From Mongoliibacter sp. (GTDB lineage Bacteria > Bacteroidota > Bacteroidia > Cytophagales > Cyclobacteriaceae): DNA of 34,132 nucleotides. Of the stretch, positions 23,385-31,852 are shown in pieces. Location: positions 1 to 34,132 of the forward strand of contig NZ_REBN01000073.1 of NCBI RefSeq assembly GCF_007692705.1. Direction: 5' to 3'. The position numbers and the translations under genes were made by a program. Position 1 is the stretch's first letter. Every line of letters begins with the position of its first letter. The notes under the pieces are model-generated. The model did no database searches and was not told the origin of the DNA. It saw nothing but the letters and a program-made list of their open reading frames with translations.

Positions 23385-24659
23385 GTGAGACAGGACGATT
23401 TATATATCAATAAAATAGATTGGGTTACAATAGCTATTTATGCGGTATTGTTACTAATCGGCTGGATCAATATCTATGCTGCAGTATATGATGAACAATT
23501 TCCCAAAAGCATTTTTGATCTGTCTATCAACTCAGGGCAACAGCTGGTAAGAATAGGGGCAGCAGTCCTTATCATACTTTTAATCATGGTGGCGGATTAT
23601 AGGCTATTTGAAAACCTATCTTGGATATTGTATTTCATATTTTTGGCATTTTTGATTGTAACTCCTTTTATAGGAAAAGAAGTAAATGGTCAGACTCTTT
23701 CAGTTGGAATTGGGTCTTTTCGTATTCAACCTGCTGAGTTTGCAAAATTTACCACGGCACTGGCACTAGCCAAGTTTATGGAAAGACCAAGCTTTGACCT
23801 GAGTAAAGTCAAGCATCAAATGCAGGCTTTGGCTATCATCATGTTGCCAGTTGTCTTCATCATGCTCCAACCGGATACCGGTACGGCAATGGTATATTCT
23901 GCTTTTTTTATCATGTTGTACAGAGAAGGGATGCCTCAGCGTTACTATGCTCTTGGACTGACATTTATAGCAATTTCCCTTCTGGCACTGGGCTTAGAAA
24001 ACAACCTATATCTGGTCGGAGGGGTAATAGTGGTGATCTTTACCCTTATCATGATTGGAAAGAAAAAAGTATCTAAAGTTATTGGCTTTTCACTTTTGGG
24101 TTTGGCCATTATAGCCTACAGTTACAGCTTGGACTATGTTGTGTCCAAGTTGCCTGAGCACCAACAAAATAGGATTATGATCCTATTCAACCCCGATCTT
24201 GATCCTCTTGGGGCAGGATGGAATGTGACCCAATCTAAGATCGCTATCGGTTCTGGTGGTTTTTTTGGTAAGGGTTATCTGGAAGGTACTCAAACCAAGT
24301 TTGATTTCGTACCTGAACAGCACACAGATTTTATCTTTTGTACATTGGGTGAGGAGTTTGGCTGGCTCGGGAGCCTGGTAGTTGTTGTACTCTTTTGCGC
24401 ATTATTGATTCGCCTGGTAATGTTGGCAGAAAGACAAAAAAACAGATTTTCGAGGGTGTACGGATATTGCGTAATTTCCATCCTCTTTTTTCACTTTATG
24501 ATCAATATTGCCATGACCATTGGGCTGTTTCCTGTGGTCGGTATTCCTTTGCCTTTCTTCAGTTATGGAGGATCTTCGCTCTGGTCTTTCACGATATTGC
24601 TCTTCATTTTCATCAAATTGGATTCGCACAGAATACAATTATTAGGAAGAATGGGATAA
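23385..24659 (+). CDS. rodA: RodA, peptidoglycan glycosyltransferase of the elongasome (SEDS family)
   Basis: A SEDS-family inner-membrane glycosyltransferase that polymerises lipid II with PBP2. About ten hydrophobic helices; family landmarks are RIQPAEFAKFTTALALAKFM, LQPDTGTAMVY (the conserved Q/K-PDxGTA), GSGGFFGKGYLEGTQTKFDFVPEQHTDFIF and VVGIPLPFFSYGGSSLW near the C-terminus. 424 residues. The start is GTG at 23385, one base after the mrdA stop, which supports coupling. It ends the mre operon, convergent with the next gene; a hairpin at 24666-24682 follows. Confidence 0.96.
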   Translation: MRQDDLYINKIDWVTIAIYAVLLLIGWINIYAAVYDEQFPKSIFDLSINSGQQLVRIGAAVLIILLIMVADYRLFENLSWILYFIFLAFLIVTPFIGKEVNGQTLSVGIGSFRIQPAEFAKFTTALALAKFMERPSFDLSKVKHQMQALAIIMLPVVFIMLQPDTGTAMVYSAFFIMLYREGMPQRYYALGLTFIAISLLALGLENNLYLVGGVIVVIFTLIMIGKKKVSKVIGFSLLGLAIIAYSYSLDYVVSKLPEHQQNRIMILFNPDLDPLGAGWNVTQSKIAIGSGGFFGKGYLEGTQTKFDFVPEQHTDFIFCTLGEEFGWLGSLVVVVLFCALLIRLVMLAERQKNRFSRVYGYCVISILFFHFMINIAMTIGLFPVVGIPLPFFSYGGSSLWSFTILLFIFIKLDSHRIQLLGRMG

Positions 24660-24665
24660 AAAAAT

Positions 24666-24682
24666 AGGGGTTTTTAACCCCT
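24666..24682 (-). terminator. Terminator overlapping the stop codon of the convergent hypothetical gene
   Basis: AGGGGTT (24666-24672) and AACCCCT (24676-24682) form a 7-bp stem. On the minus strand it is followed by ATTTTTTTAT, giving a good intrinsic terminator whose stem includes the TAA stop (24674-24676) and the last codons of the minus-strand gene. It may also help to stop rodA transcription. Confidence 0.75.
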
Positions 24683-25798
24683 GTGATCAAATTTCCTAAA
24701 TACCAATTGTAGGAACTCATTTACTGAGTCGGATTCCTTTTCCCATCCTAATTCTGTAACATACCTCTGGTTGATTACTTCTATTGCTTCGACAAAATTC
24801 TCGCACTTGTCAATAGATTTCAGAGCATGTGTCAACAGATCAGGGTTCCCCTCAAACAATTCCTTGGTGAACATGATTTTCTGATTGATTCCAAGGCTTT
24901 CTGAAAGTTCCTTGATAGTGCCTTTCATGATGCTATATTCTTCATTTTCAAATCTGGCCCAAGCTTTTAATGGATCTATACCTTTTCCGGGTGCGTAGTT
25001 TGATACTTTTACTTCCACATCCTTTCTGACTTTTACCTCAGTAACAACCTCTTCTTTCGGCTGTTCTAAAACCTCTTCTTTCACATCAGCCTGTTCTACC
25101 GTCACTTTAGAAGTAGGTGCTTCCAGTTCCACTTTTGGAGCAATTTTTTCCGGTGCTTGTTTTACCTCTGACTGCTCATCGAGGGAAAGCTTGGAAAAAT
25201 CCAGAGGGATGACGGCGTCCATACTTTTTAATAGAGATTCCGCCTTTTCTAGACTTTCTTTTTGTTGCTCAAAATTATGTGAAACAGCCGATTTATAAGC
25301 CTTTACAGAGTAGCCAAGCCCAGCCCTATCCATCAAGCTGTTGATCAAAGAGGTATGCCATTTGAAATATTTTTTATTCTCCCTGATGTAATTAGGTAAA
25401 TGCTCTTCGGGCGTTTTTTCAAATTCCTCGGAGAAATAGGCCACTGGGTCAACAGCCAATAAAATAGAATAAGCAGCAGCCTCTGCCAAAAGTGGCTCGA
25501 AATGCTTCCTTTCTATTTTTATGGTTCGGGATAGTACATTCATAAATTCCTTCAGTGCCTCATGGACATTTTTGTCTCTATAGTCGAAATATGGATTACT
25601 TTTGAGTTTTTCCAATTCAAGCTGCCAGGCTTCAAACAAGGATTTGATTACAAAAAAGTTGACTTGTGGCGATGCTGTCAGCTGCATGATTTCCTGGCCC
25701 GTCATGTACTTTTTCTGTGAAAAATAGGTTTCACAAACTTTCTGTGAATATTGGGCAGCGTAGTTTTCTACGTATTGACTGTTTAACTTAGCGTTCAT
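24674..25798 (-). CDS. Cytoplasmic helical protein of unknown function
   Basis: 374 residues, no signal peptide or membrane segment. The first ~190 residues look all-helical (QKVCETYFSQKKYMTGQEIM, FFVIKSLFEAWQLELEKLK). Residues ~205-265 form a charged Glu/Lys/Val-rich linker. The last ~95 form a compact domain with LGINQKIMFTKELFEGN and GWEKESDSVNEFLQLVFRKF. The C-terminal pattern (I-N-x-K/R-x2-F-x-K-E-L-F-x-G-N, ending L-V-x-R-K-F) recurs in hypothetical proteins of Bacteroidota in my memory, but I know no function. It is convergent with rodA and divergent from the ferredoxin operon with only 38 bases between starts. Terminated by the hairpin at 24666-24682. Confidence 0.8.
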   Translation of the reverse strand: MNAKLNSQYVENYAAQYSQKVCETYFSQKKYMTGQEIMQLTASPQVNFFVIKSLFEAWQLELEKLKSNPYFDYRDKNVHEALKEFMNVLSRTIKIERKHFEPLLAEAAAYSILLAVDPVAYFSEEFEKTPEEHLPNYIRENKKYFKWHTSLINSLMDRAGLGYSVKAYKSAVSHNFEQQKESLEKAESLLKSMDAVIPLDFSKLSLDEQSEVKQAPEKIAPKVELEAPTSKVTVEQADVKEEVLEQPKEEVVTEVKVRKDVEVKVSNYAPGKGIDPLKAWARFENEEYSIMKGTIKELSESLGINQKIMFTKELFEGNPDLLTHALKSIDKCENFVEAIEVINQRYVTELGWEKESDSVNEFLQLVFRKFDHRG

Positions 25799-25836
25799 TT
25801 CCTGAAAATTGTTTGTATAGATTAGAAACGAAAATA

Positions 25837-26163
25837 ATGCCGAAAATTATTATTGAAAATCTTAATCATCTGGAAATTATTTCCGCTGAACCAAATCGTA
25901 AAGTTATTGAATTAATCCATGAAAGCTACATCGACTGGATGCATGCCTGTGGTAAAAAGGGGCGTTGCACAACATGTAAAATGATTGTAATGGATGGTAT
26001 AGAAAATCTCTCTGCTCCGAATGAACGGGAGGAATTTTTCAGGTCAAAGGGCAGGTTAAACAATTTCGAAAGATTATCTTGCCAAGCAAAATTGCAAAAA
26101 GGAGAAATTATCATCCGTGTGGCAGAGGAAAATAAGTTCCCGCATATGGAATACAGCGAATAA
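25837..26163 (+). CDS. 2Fe-2S ferredoxin
   Basis: Small electron carrier of the plant/adrenodoxin type, 108 residues from the ATG at 25837. The frame opens 8 codons earlier, but the MPKIIIENL start fits the family. Cluster ligands are C38, C44, C47 and C82 (ACGKKGRCTTC ... SC). No membrane anchor. Its redox partner is unknown. It is the first gene of a packed operon: tdk starts one base after its stop, then porZ and recO. No consensus promoter was recognised in the 38 bases separating it from the divergent hypothetical gene, so the promoter may lie inside that gene. Confidence 0.9.
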   Translation: MPKIIIENLNHLEIISAEPNRKVIELIHESYIDWMHACGKKGRCTTCKMIVMDGIENLSAPNEREEFFRSKGRLNNFERLSCQAKLQKGEIIIRVAEENKFPHMEYSE

Positions 26164-26164
26164 T

Positions 26165-26752
26165 ATGTTTATTGAACCTTCCATAGGTAAATCCAACCCA
26201 AGAGATAAAAAAGGCCATATTGAAGTAATATGTGGATCCATGTTTTCGGGCAAAACCGAAGAGCTTATCCGAAGACTCAACAGGGCTTTAATTGCTAAGC
26301 AACGGGTAGAAATTTTCAAACCCTCCGTGGATAAAAGATACCACGAATTTGATGTGGTATCACATAATGAAACAGCGATCCGGTCTACTCCAGTACAATT
26401 TGCTGAAGATATTATATTACTAGCGGGGAACTGTGAAGTGGTGGGGATCGACGAAGTACAGTTTTTTGATAATAGAATAATTCATGTCGCCACAGTGTTG
26501 GCCAATTCAGGTAAAAGGGTGATTCTTGCAGGTTTGGATATGGATTTTGAAGGAAATGCCTTTGAACCAATGCCTCAGCTTTTATCTATTGCGGAATATG
26601 TAACAAAGGTACATGCCATCTGCATGAAATGCGGAGATTTGGCTTCTTACTCCTTCAGACTAAGCACAACAAAGGAGAAGGTCCTTTTAGGAGAAAAAGA
26701 GAGTTATGAGGCCCGTTGCAGAAAATGCTTCTTTGAAGACAATAATAAGTGA
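26165..26752 (+). CDS. tdk: Thymidine kinase
   Basis: Type II thymidine kinase, phosphorylates thymidine to dTMP in the salvage pathway. 195 residues from the ATG at 26165, one base after the ferredoxin stop; an earlier in-frame start at 26117 would overlap the ferredoxin gene and adds nothing conserved. P-loop GSMFSGKT (24-31), DEVQFF with the catalytic E97 (96-101), and the structural zinc site C153-x2-C156 with C185-x2-C188 are all present. The enzyme is therefore complete. porZ follows 4 bases after the stop. Confidence 0.96.
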   Translation: MFIEPSIGKSNPRDKKGHIEVICGSMFSGKTEELIRRLNRALIAKQRVEIFKPSVDKRYHEFDVVSHNETAIRSTPVQFAEDIILLAGNCEVVGIDEVQFFDNRIIHVATVLANSGKRVILAGLDMDFEGNAFEPMPQLLSIAEYVTKVHAICMKCGDLASYSFRLSTTKEKVLLGEKESYEARCRKCFFEDNNK

Positions 26753-26756
26753 ACTG

Positions 26757-28964
26757 ATGGAGCAAAGAGATCCAAAAGTTTACCGGTTATTTTTAAGTAA
26801 AAATCGATTTTGGATCATTGCTCTTTTTGCCATTTTGATTTACCAGAGAGGGTTCGCCCAATCCAATATTCCCGTAGGTACTTGGCAAGTTTACAATTCC
26901 TATCTTGATAGCGGGAAACTTACAGGGACAGAAACTTCTGTTTTTTCAATCTCCCAGAATGCGGTTTTTTATCTTAATGTAGCTTCCAAAGAAGTCAATA
27001 CATTGACTGTTTTGGATGGGCTATATGACCAAAATTTCACCGCAGCTTCCTTTGTTCCGAATACCAAAAAGCTCATCTTGGCTTATCCGGACGGTACTGT
27101 GCAATTGGTTGGTGAAAGAAGTATCAGTACACTGACTGCGTTGAGGGATAATGTGCAAATCCCCTTAAAAAAAATCAATGCCTTTGAGGTAAAAGGCGAT
27201 TTGGTCTTGGTGGCAGGAGCCTTTGGTATGTCTCTGATAAATTCCAAAAATGAAAACTTTGAAGCCTCATTCACCAATTTAGGAAGAAATGGGGAAGCTT
27301 TGGAGATTTTGGACCTTACTGAGGACAGCTCAAGATTTTATTTGGCGACCGAGGACGGGTTGCTTATCGGAAATAAATCAAGCAACCTGAATGATTTTCG
27401 AAATTGGGCAAGAGTAAGGTACGATGGTTTTCTGTTAAAAGAAATAGGTATAACTGAAGGTCAGGTTTTCCTGATTGATGAAAACGGGTTTTTGTTTCTT
27501 CTGGATAAAGAAAGTCTGGTTTTAGAGCCCATTTTGGGAGTAAGCAATGCTAAAAACATGCGTTTTTTTGGGGAGAGGCTGTTCTTTCAGATGGAAAATG
27601 CTGTCTATACCATTAATGGAAATGGCTCATGGAATTTGTACTACAGTAAGCAAGAAGGTGACTTTTCAGACTATTTCATCTCCAACAGCGGTTTTTTCCT
27701 GCAGGTGCAAGGTGAAGGAATAGTCACGGAGAATGGCACTTCTTTTTCCCCCAATGCGCCCTCCTCAAAACTCAAGAATATTGTTCCCAGTACAGAGGGT
27801 TTCATTGGTATCCCTTACTTTCAAAACATCAGGGGCAATATTTTGACAAGCGAAAGACAAATCACAAGCACACTTTTCCAAGGGAGATGGGAAGAGGTTG
27901 ATGCTCCTGAGGAAATTCTTTCAGTGGCTCAACTGAATCAGGATATATACTTTGGCACCAACTCGGGACTATGGAAAAAGAGCAGGGGAAAACTAGAGCC
28001 TATCAGGCTCAATGGACAGCAAAACCAAATGTCGGTCCAAGTATTACATACCGACCAAACCGGAAATTTATGGATCGGGCTTAGGGATGATGCTCAGAGA
28101 CTTTTCAAATTGAATAGTAGTGGAGCTCTGGAGCAGGTAAATGTTCCTGGATTGGCCTTCCCTCATAAAATCCTTTCTGATCGGTCTGCAAACCTGTGGA
28201 TCCTGCAAAAAACACAAACAGGAAATACCAGGCTTCAGGTATTTAATGCAAACACCGAGCTTAATCGCTTCATAGGAAATACAGAGGGCTTTTTAACTTC
28301 TACCATTCTGGATATGGATTTAGATTCCAATCAACAACTTTGGTTGGGGCACGAGAATGGTGTCATTTACCTTCCCAACGTAAGTGGGATCAATGCTGGA
28401 AGTACTATAAATGCGATAACCCCCATATTTCAAGGTAGGCCTTTGCTATCAGGGATTTCAGTGACACAAGTAAAAGTAGCACCTGACCAGACCAAGTGGT
28501 TTGGTACTGAGAGGGAAGGACTTTGGAGATTCTCGGAGTTTGGGGATGTCCTTTTGGAGCAATTCGGAAGAAACAACAGCCCTTTGGTGAGTAACCGCAT
28601 AGAGAACTTGAATCTTGACCCGCTGTCTGGTGAAGTGCTCATAGTACAGGGAAATGCTGCATTTTCATACAGGGGGACAAGTATGGAATCATTTGAATCT
28701 CTGGAAAGTCTCAAAATCTTTCCAAATCCAGTAAGACCGGAATTCAATGGAGAATTGAGTATTGAAGGACTTACAGATTTCGCCAATTTAAAGATCACTT
28801 CTGCTGCAGGAAGAGTGGTGCATTCAGCACAGGTGAGGGGAGGAAAGGCAACTTGGAACCTGTCATCATTGGTAGGAGGACGGGTGCAGCCAGGAGTTTA
28901 TTTGGTGTATGTTTCAGATGAATCTGGAAGAGAGAGGGTGGCAGGTAAATTTGTTGTTTTATAA
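26757..28964 (+). CDS. porZ: PorZ-like type IX secretion attachment-complex protein (two-propeller protein with C-terminal sorting domain)
   Basis: A 735-residue exported protein. I prefer the ATG at 26757, 4 bases after tdk, over one at 26706 inside tdk. The signal peptide lies near residues 18-35 (FWIIALFAILIYQRGFAQ). The body has beta-propeller repeats with patterns such as D-x-S-x-x-F-Y-L-A-T-E-D-G, TGNLWIGLRDD, NQQLWLGHENG and TKWFGTEREG, as in sensor-type propellers. The C-terminus is a T9SS type A sorting domain (LKIFPNPVRPEFNG... VQPGVYLVYV). This matches PorZ of Porphyromonas gingivalis (two propellers plus sorting domain), a cell-surface protein that delivers anionic LPS to the PorU sortase. 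Identification is by architecture and remembered linkage with recO, so a different propeller protein remains possible. recO overlaps its stop by one base. Confidence 0.7.
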   Translation: MEQRDPKVYRLFLSKNRFWIIALFAILIYQRGFAQSNIPVGTWQVYNSYLDSGKLTGTETSVFSISQNAVFYLNVASKEVNTLTVLDGLYDQNFTAASFVPNTKKLILAYPDGTVQLVGERSISTLTALRDNVQIPLKKINAFEVKGDLVLVAGAFGMSLINSKNENFEASFTNLGRNGEALEILDLTEDSSRFYLATEDGLLIGNKSSNLNDFRNWARVRYDGFLLKEIGITEGQVFLIDENGFLFLLDKESLVLEPILGVSNAKNMRFFGERLFFQMENAVYTINGNGSWNLYYSKQEGDFSDYFISNSGFFLQVQGEGIVTENGTSFSPNAPSSKLKNIVPSTEGFIGIPYFQNIRGNILTSERQITSTLFQGRWEEVDAPEEILSVAQLNQDIYFGTNSGLWKKSRGKLEPIRLNGQQNQMSVQVLHTDQTGNLWIGLRDDAQRLFKLNSSGALEQVNVPGLAFPHKILSDRSANLWILQKTQTGNTRLQVFNANTELNRFIGNTEGFLTSTILDMDLDSNQQLWLGHENGVIYLPNVSGINAGSTINAITPIFQGRPLLSGISVTQVKVAPDQTKWFGTEREGLWRFSEFGDVLLEQFGRNNSPLVSNRIENLNLDPLSGEVLIVQGNAAFSYRGTSMESFESLESLKIFPNPVRPEFNGELSIEGLTDFANLKITSAAGRVVHSAQVRGGKATWNLSSLVGGRVQPGVYLVYVSDESGRERVAGKFVVL

Positions 28965-29653
28965 TGCTGAAAAAAACTGAAGGAATCGTGTTTTCATTTC
29001 TGAGGTACCAAGAGTCCTCTATTATTTCCAAGATCTTCACACGGGAACTGGGGCTTAAAAGCTATATCATCAATGGAGTGCGCAGCAGTAAAAGTAAAGG
29101 CAAAATAGCCCTTTATCAGCCGCTTACTATTTTGGATATGGTAGTTTATGAAAAAGGGAATGCCAACCTCAATAGGATTTCAGAGACCAAACTTCAGCAT
29201 GCTTTTCAGACGATTCCATTTGACTTTTACAAATCAGGAATTGCCATGTTTATGGCTGAGGTATTGTCAAAATCAATTTATGAAAGCTATCAGAATGAGG
29301 ATCTTTTTGATTTTTTGGTTCAGGCTATCATGTTTTTGGACAGTGAAGAGGTACACTTAAGTCATTTTCCTTTGGTATTTCTTTGGGAGACGTCGAAATA
29401 CCTAGGCTTTTCACCTGGCAATGCTGAGGAATTTTTTGAAGAGATTCAGGAGAATATTACCAGGCAGATTGACTGGGGTGCGGAAATGCAATCGCTCAAT
29501 ATTATTATTGAACAGTCTTTTGAATGCAGTGTGAAAATCCCCGCCAAAATCCGTAGAGACCTTTTGGATCACATGCTTGCCTTATATAGCAAGCATTTGG
29601 ATTTTGGAGGAGAGTGGAAATCGGTGAAAGTGTTGCGCCAGTTGATGCACTAA
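28964..29653 (+). CDS. recO: DNA repair protein RecO
   Basis: RecO helps load RecA on SSB-coated single-stranded DNA in the RecFOR pathway and anneals DNA. The N-terminal OB domain begins with KKTEGIVFSFLRYQESSIISKIFTRELGLKSYI-like sequence (T-x-G-I-V-L/F, then E-x-S-x-I, F-T-x-x-x-G), standard for RecO, followed by the mostly helical C-terminal domain. 229 residues, close to E. coli RecO (242). The zinc-binding cysteines of some RecO proteins are absent: only one Cys is present. It overlaps porZ by one base (TAATG) and ends the operon. Confidence 0.93.
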   Translation: MLKKTEGIVFSFLRYQESSIISKIFTRELGLKSYIINGVRSSKSKGKIALYQPLTILDMVVYEKGNANLNRISETKLQHAFQTIPFDFYKSGIAMFMAEVLSKSIYESYQNEDLFDFLVQAIMFLDSEEVHLSHFPLVFLWETSKYLGFSPGNAEEFFEEIQENITRQIDWGAEMQSLNIIIEQSFECSVKIPAKIRRDLLDHMLALYSKHLDFGGEWKSVKVLRQLMH

Positions 29654-29659
29654 CTGTAT

Positions 29660-29667
29660 TAAATTTG
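29660..29667 (+). promoter_or_regulatory. Candidate -7 element for rho, giving a long leader
   Basis: TAAATTTG lies just after the recO stop, with TTG sequences upstream at non-ideal spacing. It would give a rho leader of about 245 bases. Within 29654-29917 there is no gene; it holds two palindromic elements, TATTAA/TTAATA (29754-29776) and TCCCCGGGGA (29807-29816). Confidence 0.35.
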
Positions 29668-29917
29668 AGAATACTTGGTGAAAAAATGATGATTTAAACA
29701 AAAGAAAGGCAAGATATCTCATTATGATGGTGATAAGAGTCCAAAAACTTGCGTATTAAGTATTGATACGTTAATATTGTGGAATAAGAGTATTTGAAGA
29801 ATCCTCTCCCCGGGGATTTTGACTATCCTGAATATCTTTTTACTTCAGTTCAATAGTAATCAATACACCATCATTTCAATTTACATCTCATTATTAATTT
29901 AATTTCGTAAGCTTTTT

Positions 29918-31666
29918 ATGTATAACATAGAAGAATTAAGGATCAGACTTCTATCAGAATTGAAGGAGATCGCAGAGGAATTGGGAGTGAAAAACTTCAA
30001 AAACCTCAAAAAAGATGACCTGGTTTATGCCATATTGGACCAACAGGCCATCACTCCAGAGCAAGCCCTCCCGAAAAAGAAGCCTTCCGTCACTGAGGAC
30101 GAACCCAAGAAGGAAGAGAAACAAAAGGAGCAAAAAGAGGCAACTCCCAAAGCTGAAGCTCCTGAAAACAATGCCAAGTTCAGAAGACAAAACGTAACTG
30201 AACTCCCTAAAGAAGCTCCAAAGGAAAAACCTAAAGGAGAAACCAAACCTAGGAAACAGGAAGCCCCCAAGCCTAATCCAAGAAAAGAAGAGTCTGCACC
30301 TAAAGAGGAAAAAAAGCCGATTCCAGCCCCAAAACCTACTCCACCGCAACCAGAAGCTGAAGAAAAGCCAAAGTTTATCCGACCAAGAAAAAAGGTAGTG
30401 GAAGTAGAACCTACTCCGGCTCCGGAGAAATCCCAAGAGCAGGAAGTTGAAATCCCAAGAAGAAAAAATATCAGGGACAGTGAAGAAGCTCATATCCCTT
30501 CTGCCGATGTAGTGTCATCCAGAAAGAAGCCTTATGTGAGCCCAAAAGAATTTGAAGGCATCATTGAAAATGAAGGTGTTCTTGAAATCATGTCCGAGGG
30601 ATACGGTTTTATGAGGTCTTTGGATTACAATTATCTTGCTTCCCCAGATGATATTTATGTATCACCTTCTCAAATCAAACTTTTTGGACTGAAAACCGGA
30701 GATCACGTCAAGGGTTCAATCAGACCGCCTAAAGAAGGAGAAAAATATTTTGCCCTACTTAAAGTGATTACGGTTAACGGTAAAACAACCGAAGAAATCA
30801 GGGACAGAATTCCATTTGAATATTTAACACCTCTATTTCCGGAAGAGAGGTTAAACCTTTCTACCAAATCAGGGAATTACTCAACCCGTATCTTGGATCT
30901 TTTCGCTCCAATAGGAAAAGGACAAAGAGGAATGATTGTGGCACAGCCGAAAACAGGTAAAACTGTTTTACTTCAGCAAATTGCCAATGCGATCGCCGAA
31001 AATCATCCTGAAGTGCATTTGATGATTCTTTTGGTAGATGAAAGGCCTGAAGAAGTAACAGATATGGCCCGTTCGGTAAAGGCAGAGGTGATATCTTCCA
31101 CCTTTGACGAACAAGCAGAACGTCATGTAAAGGTAGCTACCATAGTACTTGAGAAAGCCAAAAGAATGGTAGAATGCGGGCATGATGTTGTTATTCTATT
31201 AGATTCAATCACAAGATTGGCAAGAGCATACAATACCGTAGTACCATCCTCAGGAAAGATTCTCTCAGGTGGTGTAGATGCCAATGCATTACACAAACCA
31301 AAGAGATTCTTCGGAGCAGCCAGGAATGTGGAGAATGGAGGTTCTTTGACCATTATCGCTACAGCCTTGGTAGAAACAGGGTCTAAAATGGACGAGGTGA
31401 TCTTTGAAGAATTCAAAGGTACCGGTAACATGGAATTGGCACTGGACAGAAAACTTTCCAACAGAAGAATCTATCCAGCTATCGACGTTCCAGGTTCAGG
31501 AACCAGAAGAGAAGATCTATTGATGGACAAAGAAGAAATGCAAAGGGTATGGATCCTGCGCAAGTTGATGTCCGACATGACCTCTCAGGAAGCCATGGAA
31601 TTCCTCTTGCAGAGAATGAAAGGAACAAGAGACAATACAGAGTTTTTGATATCCATGAATGGATAA
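29918..31666 (+). CDS. rho: Transcription termination factor Rho with disordered insertion
   Basis: Hexameric RNA-dependent ATPase that terminates transcription. The N-terminal helical Rho-N segment (residues 1-45, [14 protein letters not shown]...) is followed by a Lys/Glu/Pro-rich low-complexity insertion (about 48-205) absent from E. coli Rho. Next come the cold-shock-like RNA-binding domain ([16 protein letters not shown]), the ATPase with P-loop A342-QPKTGKT-349, Walker [17 protein letters not shown] and the Q/R-loop region. 582 residues versus 419 in E. coli. Such insertions are known in Bacteroidota; in Bacteroides thetaiotaomicron the Rho disordered region promotes phase separation. 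It is flanked by a long leader and an intrinsic terminator. Confidence 0.97.
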   Translation: MYNIEELRIRLLSELKEIAEELGVKNFKNLKKDDLVYAILDQQAITPEQALPKKKPSVTEDEPKKEEKQKEQKEATPKAEAPENNAKFRRQNVTELPKEAPKEKPKGETKPRKQEAPKPNPRKEESAPKEEKKPIPAPKPTPPQPEAEEKPKFIRPRKKVVEVEPTPAPEKSQEQEVEIPRRKNIRDSEEAHIPSADVVSSRKKPYVSPKEFEGIIENEGVLEIMSEGYGFMRSLDYNYLASPDDIYVSPSQIKLFGLKTGDHVKGSIRPPKEGEKYFALLKVITVNGKTTEEIRDRIPFEYLTPLFPEERLNLSTKSGNYSTRILDLFAPIGKGQRGMIVAQPKTGKTVLLQQIANAIAENHPEVHLMILLVDERPEEVTDMARSVKAEVISSTFDEQAERHVKVATIVLEKAKRMVECGHDVVILLDSITRLARAYNTVVPSSGKILSGGVDANALHKPKRFFGAARNVENGGSLTIIATALVETGSKMDEVIFEEFKGTGNMELALDRKLSNRRIYPAIDVPGSGTRREDLLMDKEEMQRVWILRKLMSDMTSQEAMEFLLQRMKGTRDNTEFLISMNG

Positions 31667-31691
31667 TTTTTAAAAACTAAGTCATCATAAC

Positions 31692-31723
31692 AAAGGCCAG
31701 CTGATTCAGCTGGCCTTTTTTTT
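31692..31723 (+). terminator. Intrinsic terminator of rho
   Basis: AAAGGCCAGCTGA (31692-31704) and TCAGCTGGCCTTT (31706-31718) form a long GC-rich hairpin ending in a T run to 31723, 26 bases after the rho stop. Confidence 0.92.
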
Positions 31724-31800
31724 AGAATTTAATTTGGTTTGAAATACATTATTTTTTATGTAAAAAACATAATTTATTTTTTTATTAAAACACTTTGATT

Positions 31801-31808
31801 TACTTTTG
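31801..31808 (+). promoter_or_regulatory. Candidate -7 element for the glycine-rich protein
   Basis: TACTTTTG matches TAnnTTTG, about 45 bases before the ATG at 31853. The upstream 50 bases are AT-rich, with no clear TTTG at normal distance. Confidence 0.45.
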
Positions 31809-31852
31809 TGTTGCCTATCTAATTGATTCACCCCTATCACTTAATAGTATAC

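Noticed and set aside
19201-24659. mreBCD-mrdA-rodA as a notable system
   Set aside because: The gene order and all catalytic motifs are standard for rod-shaped bacteria.
26706-26756. Earlier start for the PorZ-like protein inside tdk
   Set aside because: It would overlap tdk by 47 bases and add residues before the signal peptide; the ATG at 26757 fits operon spacing.
31823-31852. TTG start for the glycine-rich protein
   Set aside because: The ATG at 31853 gives a better signal peptide and leaves a normal distance from the -7 element.
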